From: Symbiodinium natans
Taxonomy: Eukaryota; Sar; Dinophyceae; Suessiales; Symbiodiniaceae
Length of the DNA: 32,500 nt
Reading direction: 5' to 3'
Assembly: GCA_905221605.1 (NCBI GenBank)
Contig: CAJNDS010002734.1
Coordinates: 447,808-480,307 of the forward strand
Each line of letters begins with the position of its first letter. The stretch's first letter is position 1. Below the pieces are notes generated by a model. That model did not search any database, had not been told where the DNA came from, and worked only from the letters and a program-made list of their open reading frames with translations. Positions 17,688 to 26,961 of the stretch are shown here, in pieces. The translations under genes were made by a program, and so were the position numbers.

Positions 17688-20600
17688 CTACTTCGTGCCA
17701 CTGCCCGTCCCACCATCTAGTTCCTTCAGAAAGTCGTCCACTTCGGCAAACATGTCCTGCATTGAACACGAGAGCTAAGTTCAATCGTTCATCAAGGATG
17801 GAGCACTCTCGGATTGGAGTGGCCTTTTTCTCAGCAGCTTTGCTTGTGGAAGCTGCTGGTTTTGAAGGAGCTTCGCTGTAGCCACCGCCCTTCGCCGCAT
17901 CGCCTGTCTGCAGGATGCGACTCTGGCGTGCCAATCTGCATACTCCTGTAACCCACGGCCCACGGATAGTGCGTGAGCTCTAACTTCTATATCACTCTTA
18001 ATCGCGAGCTCTCAGCAAGCTCACACTCGAACGGCCTTTCGTGCCCCCTGCCAGGACAGCATCAAACTCACCTGAGCTCATTATATCTTAAAGGTCCGTG
18101 TGGGCCGGTCAGAGACTGGCAACGCAAGCAACCATGGTCAACCCTCCAGCACACATGGTTGCGGAGCGCGTAACCAGGCAGCTTGTGCTCGCTAAAAAGG
18201 GCAACGCACGGCTTTGCAGATGCTTGCTTCGAAAAAATTTCGAGTGCCAAGGTCACTGAAGAGCGTGTCAATCTCGGCAGACTTCGCACCGGACTTGTCA
18301 GCTGCTTGTGCTGCTGCCGGCGCTCTCTCAACGACCTTCTCGACTGGCTTGTCAGCCTCGGAGCAAGGAGAACTCCTGCCTCACCTCACTACAGCCTTCC
18401 ACAGTGAACTTCCACAAATGCATGCGAAAATGTATATGTATATATAATGTAATATAATATAATATAATACAATATAATATAATATAATATAATATACTAT
18501 AATATAATATGATATGATATGATATGATATAAAATAATCTAGAATAGAATAGAATAGAATAGAACAGAATAGAATAGAAAAGAATAAATATATATATATA
18601 TACAAAAATCGATCAGATATACTGCTCAGCTACTGCTCTGTTGGGTCATTCCCGCCTTCTGCTCCGACTCCTCTGCGGCCGCAGCCAGCGCCTGGCGCAG
18701 CTCCTCGCCCGGTTTAGGGTTTAGGGTGTAGGGTTTGGGGTTTAGGGTTTAGGGTTTAGGGTTTTTTTTTTGCCACCCGCCTAGCTGACACTCAGGCCAC
18801 ATTGCAGGGACCAATCCCCGGAAATGACTGTAAGGGTTTAGGGTTTAGGGTTCAGGGTTTAGTGTTTAAGGGTTTAGGGTTTAGGTTTAGGGGCTTCACT
18901 GTAGGGGATCGGATTAGGGGGACCCTTGGGGATCTACCCCCTCTGAATGAGGTCCCTCTTTTTGAGGGTTCCCTTTTTCAGGGTCCCCCTCATCCTACCT
19001 GGGAAACGGATCCCGGCCATCGCTCCTCGTCGCCGCCTGTGCCTGCAAGACAGTGGGGTTTAGGGTTTAGGGTTTAGGGTTTAGGGTTTAGGGTTTAGGG
19101 TTTAGGGTTTAGGGTTTAGGCACCCTGTTCTACTTCCCCTTCCAACACTCACAACTGGCTCTTAGTAGGGAAATGCGGGAATGAGGTACCCTAGATAATC
19201 CCTCAAAGGGTATATGCAGGGCCCCCTGCTTCCCTCCTTCCCGACTCAGAACCCGGGGAAACAACGCTCAAAGAGGCCTCCTCCCCCGTTCGTCATTTCT
19301 TTAGGGCTCTCGGCAGGGCCACCACGCAGCAGCATGGCCTCAGCGGAGGGCACTCTAAACCCCACTTTATAGGGGTTTGGGGGTTCAGACCAACTCTCAC
19401 AGCATCTTGCACTTCCTGGTTCTTAGTAGGGAATGAGGGAATTCATGATTAGGGCCCTGCATATACCCTTTAAGGGATGATATAAGCGCTCCTCATTCCC
19501 TCATTGGCTACTAAGAACCAGCCAGTCTCAAACAAGTACTTCCTTGTGCCTCCCGGCCTCGAGCTCGGCCTCCACGTCCCCCTCCGGCTCCCCTTGGACA
19601 TCCTCCGCCTCCGCCGCCTGCTGTGCAGCCTGGATTTGCTGATTCTGAGGTTTAGGGTTTAGGGTTTAGGGTTTAGGGTTTAGGGTTTAGGGTTTAGGGT
19701 TTAGGGTTTAGGGTTTAGGGTTTAGGGTTTAGGGTTTAGGGTATGATCCTCCCATATCTTCTTTCCATGCCAAGCTCTCTCTCAGGCCTTGGGGGATGTT
19801 CGCCTTTAGACGATTTTCAATAGGGATTTCAGGTACCCCCCCACGATGAAAATCCCTACGAAGGACTGCTCGCATCAGGGGGAACATCCCAACTCATGCC
19901 CATGCTACGAGCCCTAAACCCTAAACCCTAAATTACGAAACCCTAAACCCTAAACCCTAAACCCTAAACCCTAAACCCTAAACCCTAAACCCTAAACCCT
20001 AAACCCTAGACCCGAAGCAAGGCTCTGCAAGAGCTTGGTAGCTCCGGGCCTCTTCACGGAGCTTCACAGAGGCAGCGCGGGCCTGAGCCCAAGGTGCCCC
20101 AAAGCCCAAGCACAGAGTTTAGGGTTTAGGGTTTAGGGTTTAGGGTTTAGGGTTTAGGGTTTAGGGTTTTTGGTTTTTGGGGTTTAGGGTTTAAAAAAGC
20201 TGATACCTTTTTGCTGAAAGGGTCTCATGTTGGGTTTTTTTAACGGTATAATGGGGGCACCTTATGGGGCCCTCTTTATATGGGGTTCCTACGATTTTCT
20301 GCAAGCACTCTCTGCAGCAGCAGGCTTCACGCTACTGCGGATCCTACGATTTTGAGGGGTCTTTATAGGGGCCCCTGATGATCGTAAACCCCCATATGGC
20401 GTCAGGGTACTTATGAGTGGGGTTTCTAAGCACCCTAGATAAGGTTCTAACCATAGGTACCCTAAATAAACCGTTTCCCTACTTATAACCCCACTTCTAA
20501 GTACCCACGGACCTCCAAGTAAGGCCCGCCTTCTCGAAAATCGCGGCATCCTCGGCTGCAGCCTGCTGAACCTCGTGGACACACGCAGAAAATTAGGGGA

Positions 20601-23600
20601 CCCCCAAAGATAGATCCCCAAACTAGTCGGATCCCCGTATAGTAAGGACCCCAATAAGGCACCCCCCCCCCCCATAATTTCGGAAGCACCGCTGAGTTGC
20701 ATGTTGCACTGCCTCAGAGTCCATCGTAAGGGCCCAAAACCAGGTACCCCCCCCCAATGTCGGGAACCCCCAAGTTGCATGTTGCACATTCTGCCCTGAT
20801 CATAAGGGCCCAAAAAAGGTACCCCTTAGGGTTTAGGGTTTAGGGTTTAGGGTTTAGGGTTGCATGCTGCACTACCTCACAGCGCTTGGAGCCTTCTCCT
20901 CCTCCTCGGTCGAGTCTTCGTTCTTCGGCACCTCAGTGGGCCCCGGCTCACAGGCGCAATCTGCTGAATGTGGCACACGGTGGATGACAAAAATTCGGGC
21001 TTAGGGTTTAGGGTTTAGGGCCATAAGGGTGCCTCTTCGAAGACCAGGTCCACAAAGAAGTCGTCCGTAAAGCGCTCGTCCGTGCACGCTGCATCGAGCT
21101 CAAACTTGCTCAGCTGCAGACCTGACCGAGCAACCGATTTGGGGGTTTACGAAAAATAGGGGACCCCTAATATATAGACCCCAAGAATAGTAGTATTCCC
21201 TGAGAAAGCGGGGTACCCTTTGGGGGGGTTCCTTTAATAAGGGCAATAGTATATTTCGGCATATTCGGGGTACCTTTATTTTGGGAAATGCCCATAAACG
21301 GGGTGGCCTTCCGTGATGAAGTTCGTGTGGAAAGCCAACTTCATGGCCAGCTCCCGCTTGGCATCCAGATAGAGGTGAAAGACCTCCCACACCAACGGGG
21401 TTTAGGGTTTAGGGTTTAGGGTTTAGGGTTCAGGGTTTAGGGTTTAGGGTTTAGGGTTCAGGGGTTAGGAGCCCACCTGAATCAGGACATCTCCGAAGAC
21501 GATCAGCTGCGAAGGGAGTGGAAAGGCCACTACCTGCACATGGAACTGTGCTTCGCGTCATTGGCACAATCCCGCACATGGCGCAAGGTGCAAGCAGGCG
21601 CTTGTGCAGAGGCGCGCGCCGAGTCACTGGAAGCGTAGCTGCTGGGCCACACGACCTGGCCACAGTAAGCTCGCCTTGTGAATGCAACAGCGAGAAAAGT
21701 CACTAGCGTTATCGGTAGCTTTCAGCGCGGTGCACGAACGACATGACAAGTCCAGGCTGATGTACATGTCCAGAACCGCGTGCCTCATCGCTCTTGCCGC
21801 CTTTGAAGGAGGAGTATGCCAGCTCTCCAGCAACCCACACTTCTATGAAGGGTCGGAAAGCCACACTTCCTCAGCGCATGAGGATGCGCAGTCATGCTGC
21901 AGCGTGTCAAAGCGACAGTAAGGCCGATCGGACCCTCTGCATCTGACTGGGCCGAGGCGCCCTCTGCTTCAAAGCTTGGCACACCGCTCAGCAGAACCTC
22001 ACAACAGCTTCGTGGCCACAAGTCACGCTTGGCAGCCTCTTACAACGCTTTGGGCCATGCACGCTGACCACCTGGGTACTCGTACCCTTGGGGCAAGCCG
22101 ATACCTTCGACATGTACTGAAAAGACAACAACCAGCCTTGGACAGGTGTAAGCGTTTCGGCTGCGGCGTGACGCCCTGCAGGCTGGCGTTAGCTTCGGAA
22201 AACTAGCTCCATGAAGTTCAGAGCAGGTCTACAAGCCTCCAAGAACTGGTGGAAGTATCCTTGGCTTTCCGCAATCGCTCTTAACTTCCAGGACGATGAG
22301 GTGGACAGATTAGCTTTGCATGCATTCTCCCATATAAGAAAGAAGACAGTAAGTACCCTGCGTGCTCCTGAAGGCTACTGTGCTTTTGCCCACATGAGCC
22401 AGGATTCCCAAATACCGTTGCTGAGACGGCAAGAGCTGCACCGGCAAACGCTCGGTGATGGTTTGCAAAGCTTCCTGCATGCAAGCGCATCCATTCATCA
22501 AGCAATAGCTACCGAGCACTTCAACAGCCAAACATACTCCAAACTGCCAACAGAAAGCCCTTTCAACCCTCAAAAAAAACCAAAAGATCACCCTCTAACC
22601 CTACACCCACTGTCTCTACCCTACCCTAAGAAACACTCACTGCTCGTCAATTACCCAAACATTGTGATGCTAAATCATCCTGTCGTTCTACATTTCTGAT
22701 GAGTTCCTGGTTGATAGCAAATGCTCCTATTCTGGTGTTTTACCTTAAGATTATGACGTCATCCAATCATACTCACTCACTTGCCTACCTACCATCATCC
22801 TTCTTAGAACTCTTCTGACCCTAAACCCTAAACCCTAAACCCTAAACCCTAAACCCTAAACCCTAAACCCTAAACCCTAAACCCTAAACCCTAAACCCTA
22901 AACCCTGATGATTGTGACTGCAACCTCAATCAGCGGTCCTTGGGGCTCCGACGTGTTCGGAAGGACTCGAAGCAAGCCCCAAAGAGGCCAGACCGGCCAT
23001 AGCCTGGCAGGGTTTAAGGGGCTTAAAGGGTTTAGGGTTGGGGTTTAGGGTTTAGGGTTTAGGGTTTAGGGTTTAGGGTTTAGGGTTTAGGGTTTAGGGT
23101 TTAGGGTTTAGGGTTTAGGGTTTAGGGTTTAGGGTTTAGGGTTAAGGGTTTAGGGTGGCGCCCAGCGGCGCGCTGTCTGGTAGCTTTCTTGGGGTCTAAG
23201 TCTGCGCTGGCATGCCGTTTCATTCCTGGGTGCATAGCTGAGCGAGCTGCGCTGCTCAAGTCAGAACTGGAAGCTATACACCAAACCAACAGAAATTCGA
23301 TTCCTAAATTTGTACATGACGTCCGCACGTCTTGAGAGAAAAGAAAGAGCTAGGATCTCCAGCAGCAAGTGGGAGGGTGTGTGTGTGTGTGCGCGCGTGT
23401 GCGCGCGTGTGCGCGCGTGTGCGCGCTTGTTGGGGAGCATAACAAATTCATTCAGGTCGGGCGCAAATTCACAAGAAATGAATCCATCGCGCAACCTACA
23501 TAAACACTCGAGTCGCAAGTCTTTCAGGGAAATGTGTGCCGGAATGTAAAAAAAAACAGTGCGAACGACGTAGTCTCAGCGACTGACACCAAGTTGGAGC

Positions 23601-26476
23601 GCCTCAGCAAATGTAATTTGAGCTGTTTTCTGCCTTCAGCCATTTTTTGGACACGTACTGGGTCATGAACATCGTACGGGTTTGCGTAAAGTACTAATGG
23701 AGTAAATGGTCGATGTGGCTGGACTTAGTTGAGGTCGCCGCCGCACGAGCACGAAAAGGGTGTTCCCTTCCAAAACGGCAGGGGCGCTTCCCGCCAAAGC
23801 GAAGTGTTGGGCACGGCATTCGAGCCGCTCATCTCCTCCTTTGGCTTCGTTTGTGGCGTCTGACCTGATCTGTAGAAAGATTGCTCGCCTCGTTCCTTAC
23901 CTACTTGAAGGCTCATGGGTACTGGTTAGAAGTACCCTAAATAAGGATATAATCATAGTTACCCTACTTATAACCCTACTTATAAGTACCCATATGAACC
24001 TCCCAGTACCTCCCTAGAAACGGCGGAGGCCTGAGCGGCAGTGCAGCACCAGGAGGTTGCCAGAGTCAGTTGCCAGCCACTGGCTGGCCGTAAGACAGAG
24101 CTCCACCACCAGCTTCCTGGCTTTGGGTTGGGGTGTTTTTGCTACCCGTCTGGCCATGCTCCACGGGGCAACTGAAGAGGGATTACCGTGGGTTAGCGCC
24201 TGTTAGGGTTTAGGGTTTTGGCTTCAGGGTTTTCGTGTTTCGGGTTCAGGGTTCAAGGTTGAGGAACTGGCACGGATGGGCGAAGAGACCCTTGTGGGGT
24301 GATGGGGTTGCAGACATGCGTCAGAGGTGGCACCTCCATCTTCTGCATGCTGATGTCCAAGACCTTCCGTCAGGGTTTAGGGTTTAGGGTTTAGGGTTTA
24401 GGGTTTAGGGTTTAGGGTTTAGGGTTTAGGGTTTAGGGTTTAGGGTTTGGGGTTTAGGGTTTAGGATTTAGGGTTTAGGGTTTAGGGTTTAGGGTTTAGG
24501 GCAAGTCCTCTTGCCTCGGAGCTGAGTCTTGCATGTCCGGGCCTCCCCATCGAACTTGCCGCTTTCATACGGGTCCTCTGAGAAGTTGAAGATCAGCATC
24601 TTCTGCGCGTATGACTCATTGAGTCGCTTGGCCTGGGACGCCAAGTGCTGGCAACAAAAAGGCTGACAATGACCGGCCAAGTCAGCACGCGAGGCGAATT
24701 TTATCGAAGCCACTAGCCGCTCAATGGTTTCCGCGGATGGGTACTCCATGATCACCAGATCTGGACGCCTGGGGTTCGTTGCTGGGTTAGGTTCAGAGTT
24801 CCTTTCTGCCACGCACTGGAAGGGAAAACTGAGATGTCTCGTGCCCTTACAGTTCAGCAGGTTCAAGTAGGGTTTAGGGGTTCCCAGTACCCCAAGTGTA
24901 TCCCATACCGTATACCATGGGAGCGTTTACGGCCAGGGTGTAGGAGTCCAAGGCACTTGTCAAAGGTTGCCTGGGTCCACATGCCCCTAAACCCTAAACC
25001 CTAAACCCTAAACCCCCTCCATGTGTCAATGTGTCAACCATCTCACGCCGGCGTGCAGGGTGTAGATCTGGCAGTCCAGCTCCTCGAAGGTCCGCCGATA
25101 CTCTGCCTGAACCTCGGCAAAACATAAAACAAGCACACATACAGGGAAAATATACATATATATAGAGAGAGAGAGTATAGATGTACATGTATATTCTATA
25201 CATACCATACAATACAATACAATGCAATACAATACAATGCAATACAATACATATATATATATATATGTATATACATATAGATATATGTATGTACATGTAT
25301 TTATTTTTTACTTACTGGCCTATATCTATTTACAAATAGTTCTACATGTTTATATATTTGTACTAGTTCAGGGGTCGCGGAATACATGTGAGGAGCGCGA
25401 CGTCTCCATCGAAATTTACCTTCGGGGTGCCACCTGTCTGCACTGCCCAATTCCCCAAAGCATGTGTCGCTTTTAGGCGTCTGTGTTCGCCAAATGCGGA
25501 ACTGTCCGCTCTTTTTGGACGTGTGTGCTCGGCTTCTGCGAAGCTGTGGTCGCTTTCGGCCTTCTGGGCTCGCGAACTGCATAGCTTTCGTCGTTTTTTC
25601 GGACGTCGCGTGTTGGAAGGCTGGGCTCACATGGTCTCTCAGCGCTTGGGGGTCTACACTCCATGAGCTCCGGGCTCCCCTACTAAACCCTGAACCCTGA
25701 AGCCTAAACTTGTAACCCGTACATGGTACTCAGCATGGTTCTTGCTTCGACATAGCGGCGCTCTCGGAGACCTTGTTGGCCGCCTCCGCCACCTCCAAAG
25801 GGCTCCGTCCAAGAATTGGTTGAGGGTTTAGGGTTTAGGGTTGAGGGTTTAGGGTTTAGGGTTTAGAGTACCCAGTCGAACCACTTGGGTGCCATTTTTG
25901 GAAGGAAGGTATTCTAGCCGCAGCCCAGCCTGATTGGCAGCATCACGAGCTTTCTGAACGAAGTCGACCTGCACAAGGAGACCCCACGAGGACATCGGCT
26001 GGCTCGCGCCGGCAGAGGCGGACAAACATGGGTTTAGGGTTTAGGGTTTAGGGTTTAGGGTTTAGGGTTTAGGGTTTAGGGTGTAGGGTCATAATAAGAA
26101 GAATCATCAGAATAATCAGAAGAAGAAACGAACCCAAGTGCACATCGAAGACGCCGGGGCCTCTGCAAACTTCTGCACAAAGTCCGAGTCTTGCAGCTGG
26201 TCCACCTTCTCCTGGCACAGAGAAGTCCCCCGCCCTCGGTTCCCCTGGACTCCATTGGGCTCCGGGTTTAGGGTTTAGGGTTTAGGGCCTAGGGTTTAGG
26301 GAAACGCAGGGGGGCATTCTGGAACTCCTCGTGAAGCTAGCTGCCTGGGGTAGTCGTCTAAGATTCAGGTTGAGGGCTTTCTGCAAGCACTCTCTGCAGG
26401 CTTCTCGCTAGCGCAACGGGCTCCCGGCCTGGGCCTTCTTGAGGGTGTCGGCTGCTTTTGACAGCAGCCAAGCCAT
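17688..26476 (-). CDS. PTEN/tensin/auxilin-type protein: phosphatase-like domain, C2 domain, acidic tail (~28 exons)
   Basis: Starts MAWLLSKAADTLKKAQ (Met 26476). Exons: 26476-26429, 26380-26345, 26211-26161, 25968-25885, 25792-25760, 25112-25047, 24970-24916, 24760-24678, 24632-24543, 24363-24320, 24116-24031, 23003-22939, 22474-22379, 22284-22197, 22116-22047, 22007-~21965, 21545-21477, 21383-21300, 21113-21033, 20931-20876, 20334-20316 (tentative), 20082-~20029, 19629-19540, 19338-19266, 19042-18999, 18703-18656, 18356-18228, 17907-17809, 17756-17688 (stop TAG). Nearly all join in phase. Motifs in order: MLIFNFSEDPYESGKFDGE; WPD-loop region VLDISMQKMEVPPL; P-loop HCRSGYGRSG (Cys near residue 220, split by an intron after the third P-loop codon); LLPSQQRYLGIL; then a C2 domain with GDVLIQVFHLYLDAKREL, MKLAFHTNFI and KFELDAACTDERF. 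The tail is Ala/Glu/Lys-rich. The family acts on phosphoinositides or binds membranes. Cys and Arg are kept, but the WPD aspartate position is Lys, so activity is uncertain. Auxilin-like C2 wording but no J domain. Confidence 0.85.
18430..18604. repeat. AT-rich microsatellite block
   Basis: Consecutive tracts of TAATA, TGATA and GAATA pentamers, then (TA)n. It lies in the intron between exons 18703-18656 and 18356-18228 of the PTEN-type gene. Confidence 0.95.
18626..18655 (-). other. Possible alternative C-terminus of the PTEN-type gene
   Basis: If the GC donor at 18655 is not used, the frame runs on for nine codons (AGMTQQSSS) to TGA at 18628-18626. Confidence 0.4.
18710..18892. repeat. Two TTTAGGG arrays with a dispersed motif between
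   Basis: Arrays at 18710-18763 and 18834-18892; between them a T-run plus GCCACCCGCCTAGCTGAC. In one intron of the PTEN-type gene. Confidence 0.9.
19056..19119. repeat. TTTAGGG array
   Basis: Nine units, 14 bp from the acceptor of the 44-nt exon 19042-18999. Confidence 0.95.
19148..19258. mobile_element. Family 4 TIR element, copy 1
   Basis: AACTGGCTCTTAGTAGGGAA at the left; CTTCCCGACTCAGAACC, a diverged match, at the right. It lies in the intron whose donor GT is at 19265. Confidence 0.65.
19413..19530. mobile_element. Family 4 TIR element, copy 2 (well preserved)
   Basis: CCTGGTTCTTAGTAGGGAAT at the left, TTGGCTACTAAGAACCAGCC at the right, with inner GAGGGAAT/ATTCCCTC also inverted. It fills much of the 201-bp intron 19539-19339 and starts about 10 bp after the donor. 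Confidence 0.85.
19649..19742. repeat. Long perfect TTTAGGG array
   Basis: Thirteen uninterrupted units, in a PTEN-gene intron 20 bp from an exon. Confidence 0.97.
19791..19891. mobile_element. Family 1 TIR element, copy 3
   Basis: GGGGGATGTTCGCCTTTAGA at the left and ATCAGGGGGAACATCCCA at the right, no nested array. PTEN-gene intron. Confidence 0.78.
19911..20009. repeat. CCCTAAA array
   Basis: Thirteen units, opposite in orientation to the array at 19649-19742 in the same intron. Confidence 0.96.
20116..20196. repeat. TTTAGGG array
   Basis: About ten units with a TTTTTGG variant near the end. Confidence 0.95.
20341..20397. mobile_element. Family 3-like element, short
   Basis: TCCTACGATTTTGAGGGG at the left, GATCGTAAACCCCC at the right. 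A second CCTACGATTTTC lies at 20288-20299, so a putative 19-nt exon is bracketed by element tips. Confidence 0.5.
20398..20518. mobile_element. Family 2 TIR element
   Basis: GCGTCAGGGTACTTATGAGTG at the left is diverged; TTCTAAGTACCCACGGACCT at the right; inner ACCCTAGATAAGG and CCATAGGTACCCTAAATAA are shared with 23907-24003. Confidence 0.65.
20591..20698. mobile_element. Family 3 TIR element
   Basis: GAAAATTAGGGGACCCCC at the left, CCATAATTTCGGAAGCACC at the right, with a C14 run. PTEN-gene intron. Confidence 0.7.
20695..20890. repeat. Three copies of a GTGCARCATGCAAC intron-start motif
   Basis: On the minus strand, GAGGTAGTGCAGCATGCAAC starts the intron after exon 20931-20876; related GTGCAACATGCAACT copies lie near 20776 and 20710, each followed by family 3-like sequence. 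This looks like segmental duplication of an intron's 5' part. Confidence 0.65.
21139..21299. mobile_element. Family 3 TIR element forming most of an intron
   Basis: GGGGGTTTACGAAAAATAGG at the left. At the right, the minus strand reads GTTTATGGGCATTTCCC, and this GT is the predicted donor of the C2-domain exon 21383-21300. The intron (21299-21114) is the element plus about 25 bp that end GTCTGCAG. Confidence 0.8.
21399..21466. repeat. TTTAGGG array
   Basis: Ten units with TTCAGGG variants, in the intron between two C2-domain exons. Confidence 0.95.
22819..22909. repeat. CCCTAAA array
   Basis: Thirteen near-perfect units, 30 bp downstream of the P-loop exon 23003-22939. Confidence 0.97.
23011..23157. 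repeat. Longest TTTAGGG array in the window
   Basis: About twenty units, within 8 bp of the acceptor of exon 23003-22939. Its orientation is opposite to the array on the other side of this 65-nt exon. Confidence 0.97.
23377..23430. repeat. GT/GC microsatellite
   Basis: (GT)n followed by four GCGCGCGTGT units; alternating purine-pyrimidine, able to form Z-DNA. Confidence 0.95.
23663..23864 (-). CDS. Open frame within the P-loop intron of the PTEN-type gene
   Basis: After an AG at 23866-23865 a frame runs SDATNEAKGGDERLECRAQH ... to TGA at 23665-23663. It looks protein-like, but its phase does not fit a splice from exon 24116-24031. It could be a nested gene's last exon, an alternative exon, or chance. 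Confidence 0.25.
23907..24003. mobile_element. Family 2 TIR element
   Basis: GGCTCATGGGTACT at the left, AGTACCCATATGAACCT at the right; on the minus strand it ends CCTTCAAGTAG. It lies about 27 bp after the donor of the P-loop exon. Confidence 0.8.
24031..24116 (-). CDS. P-loop exon of the PTEN-type protein
   Basis: Encodes KLVVELCLTASQWLATDSGN and then LLVLHCRS, ending with one base of the Gly codon before a GC donor. The next exon (23003) supplies the rest of the codon and YGRSG. Together they give the Cx5R signature H-C-R-S-G-Y-G-R-S-G. Confidence 0.85.
24373..24502. repeat. Long TTTAGGG array
   Basis: About eighteen units, starting 10 bp upstream of exon 24363-24320. Confidence 0.97.
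25145..25345. repeat. AT-rich microsatellites
   Basis: GA, TA and AATACAATAC tracts in the intron upstream of exon 25112-25047. Confidence 0.9.
25461..25617. repeat. Degenerate ~42-bp tandem repeat, about 4 copies
   Basis: Each unit contains a CGCTTTT-like part, a GGACGTSTGTGCTCG-like part and a CTGCGAAGCT-like part. It creates 60-109-aa frames on both strands (RLCSPNAELSALF-like on the plus strand) that I do not accept as genes. Confidence 0.7.
26031..26088. repeat. TTTAGGG array
   Basis: Eight units, in a PTEN-gene intron. Confidence 0.95.
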
Positions 26477-26961
26477 GGCTCAGCACGGTCTGCCCTGCTG
26501 GGCTACCTCCAACGCTTCTCAACTAGGCAGACTAAACATGTTGCGACACATGTCTCTGCAGACTTTTGGCAATCAAAGTGGATCATGGAAAATGACGACA
26601 GGTGTGATGACGGCCACGGGGGGGATGTGGCAGCAATGGCACTTTTCATGGGAGCAGTTCTTGCTAAGCTCGGCAGTCGAACTGGAGCCAGCACGATGAC
26701 GCATCAAAGAGCATGCCAGGGACCTTTAGTGGTTGTAGGGTTTAGGGTTTAGGGTTTAGGGCTGCCGCGTCCTGGGCTATCCTTGCCGTAAGTGCACGCT
26801 GAGGACACAGCGATTGATCCGCAGTTGCACGACCCATCGAGCCAGGCACCTGCACAAAAGACTCTTGAGGGCACGGGCGAGACAGGGATTGCATGCAACA
26901 GCCTCGGCCACCTTGCATTGCTCCCTAAACCCTAAACCCTAAACCCTAAACCCTAAACCAT
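26477..26961. promoter_or_regulatory. Intergenic region upstream of the PTEN-type gene
   Basis: 485 bp between the start Met of the PTEN-type gene and the stop of the next gene upstream. It holds two telomere-type arrays (26735-26761, 26925-26960). No TATA-like or trans-splice leader signal could be assigned. Position alone marks it as the promoter or mRNA-processing region. Confidence 0.35.

Noticed and set aside
21536-21655. Alternative minus exon frame SSDSARASAQAPACTLRHVR
   Set aside because: Its phase would put a stop in the following C2 exon; the frame FHVQVVAFPLPSQLIVFGDV fits the C2 domain.
22211-22699. 162-aa plus open frame
   Set aside because: It covers, in antisense, two PTEN-type exons with family motifs (LLPSQQRYLGIL); its 3' half is low-complexity.
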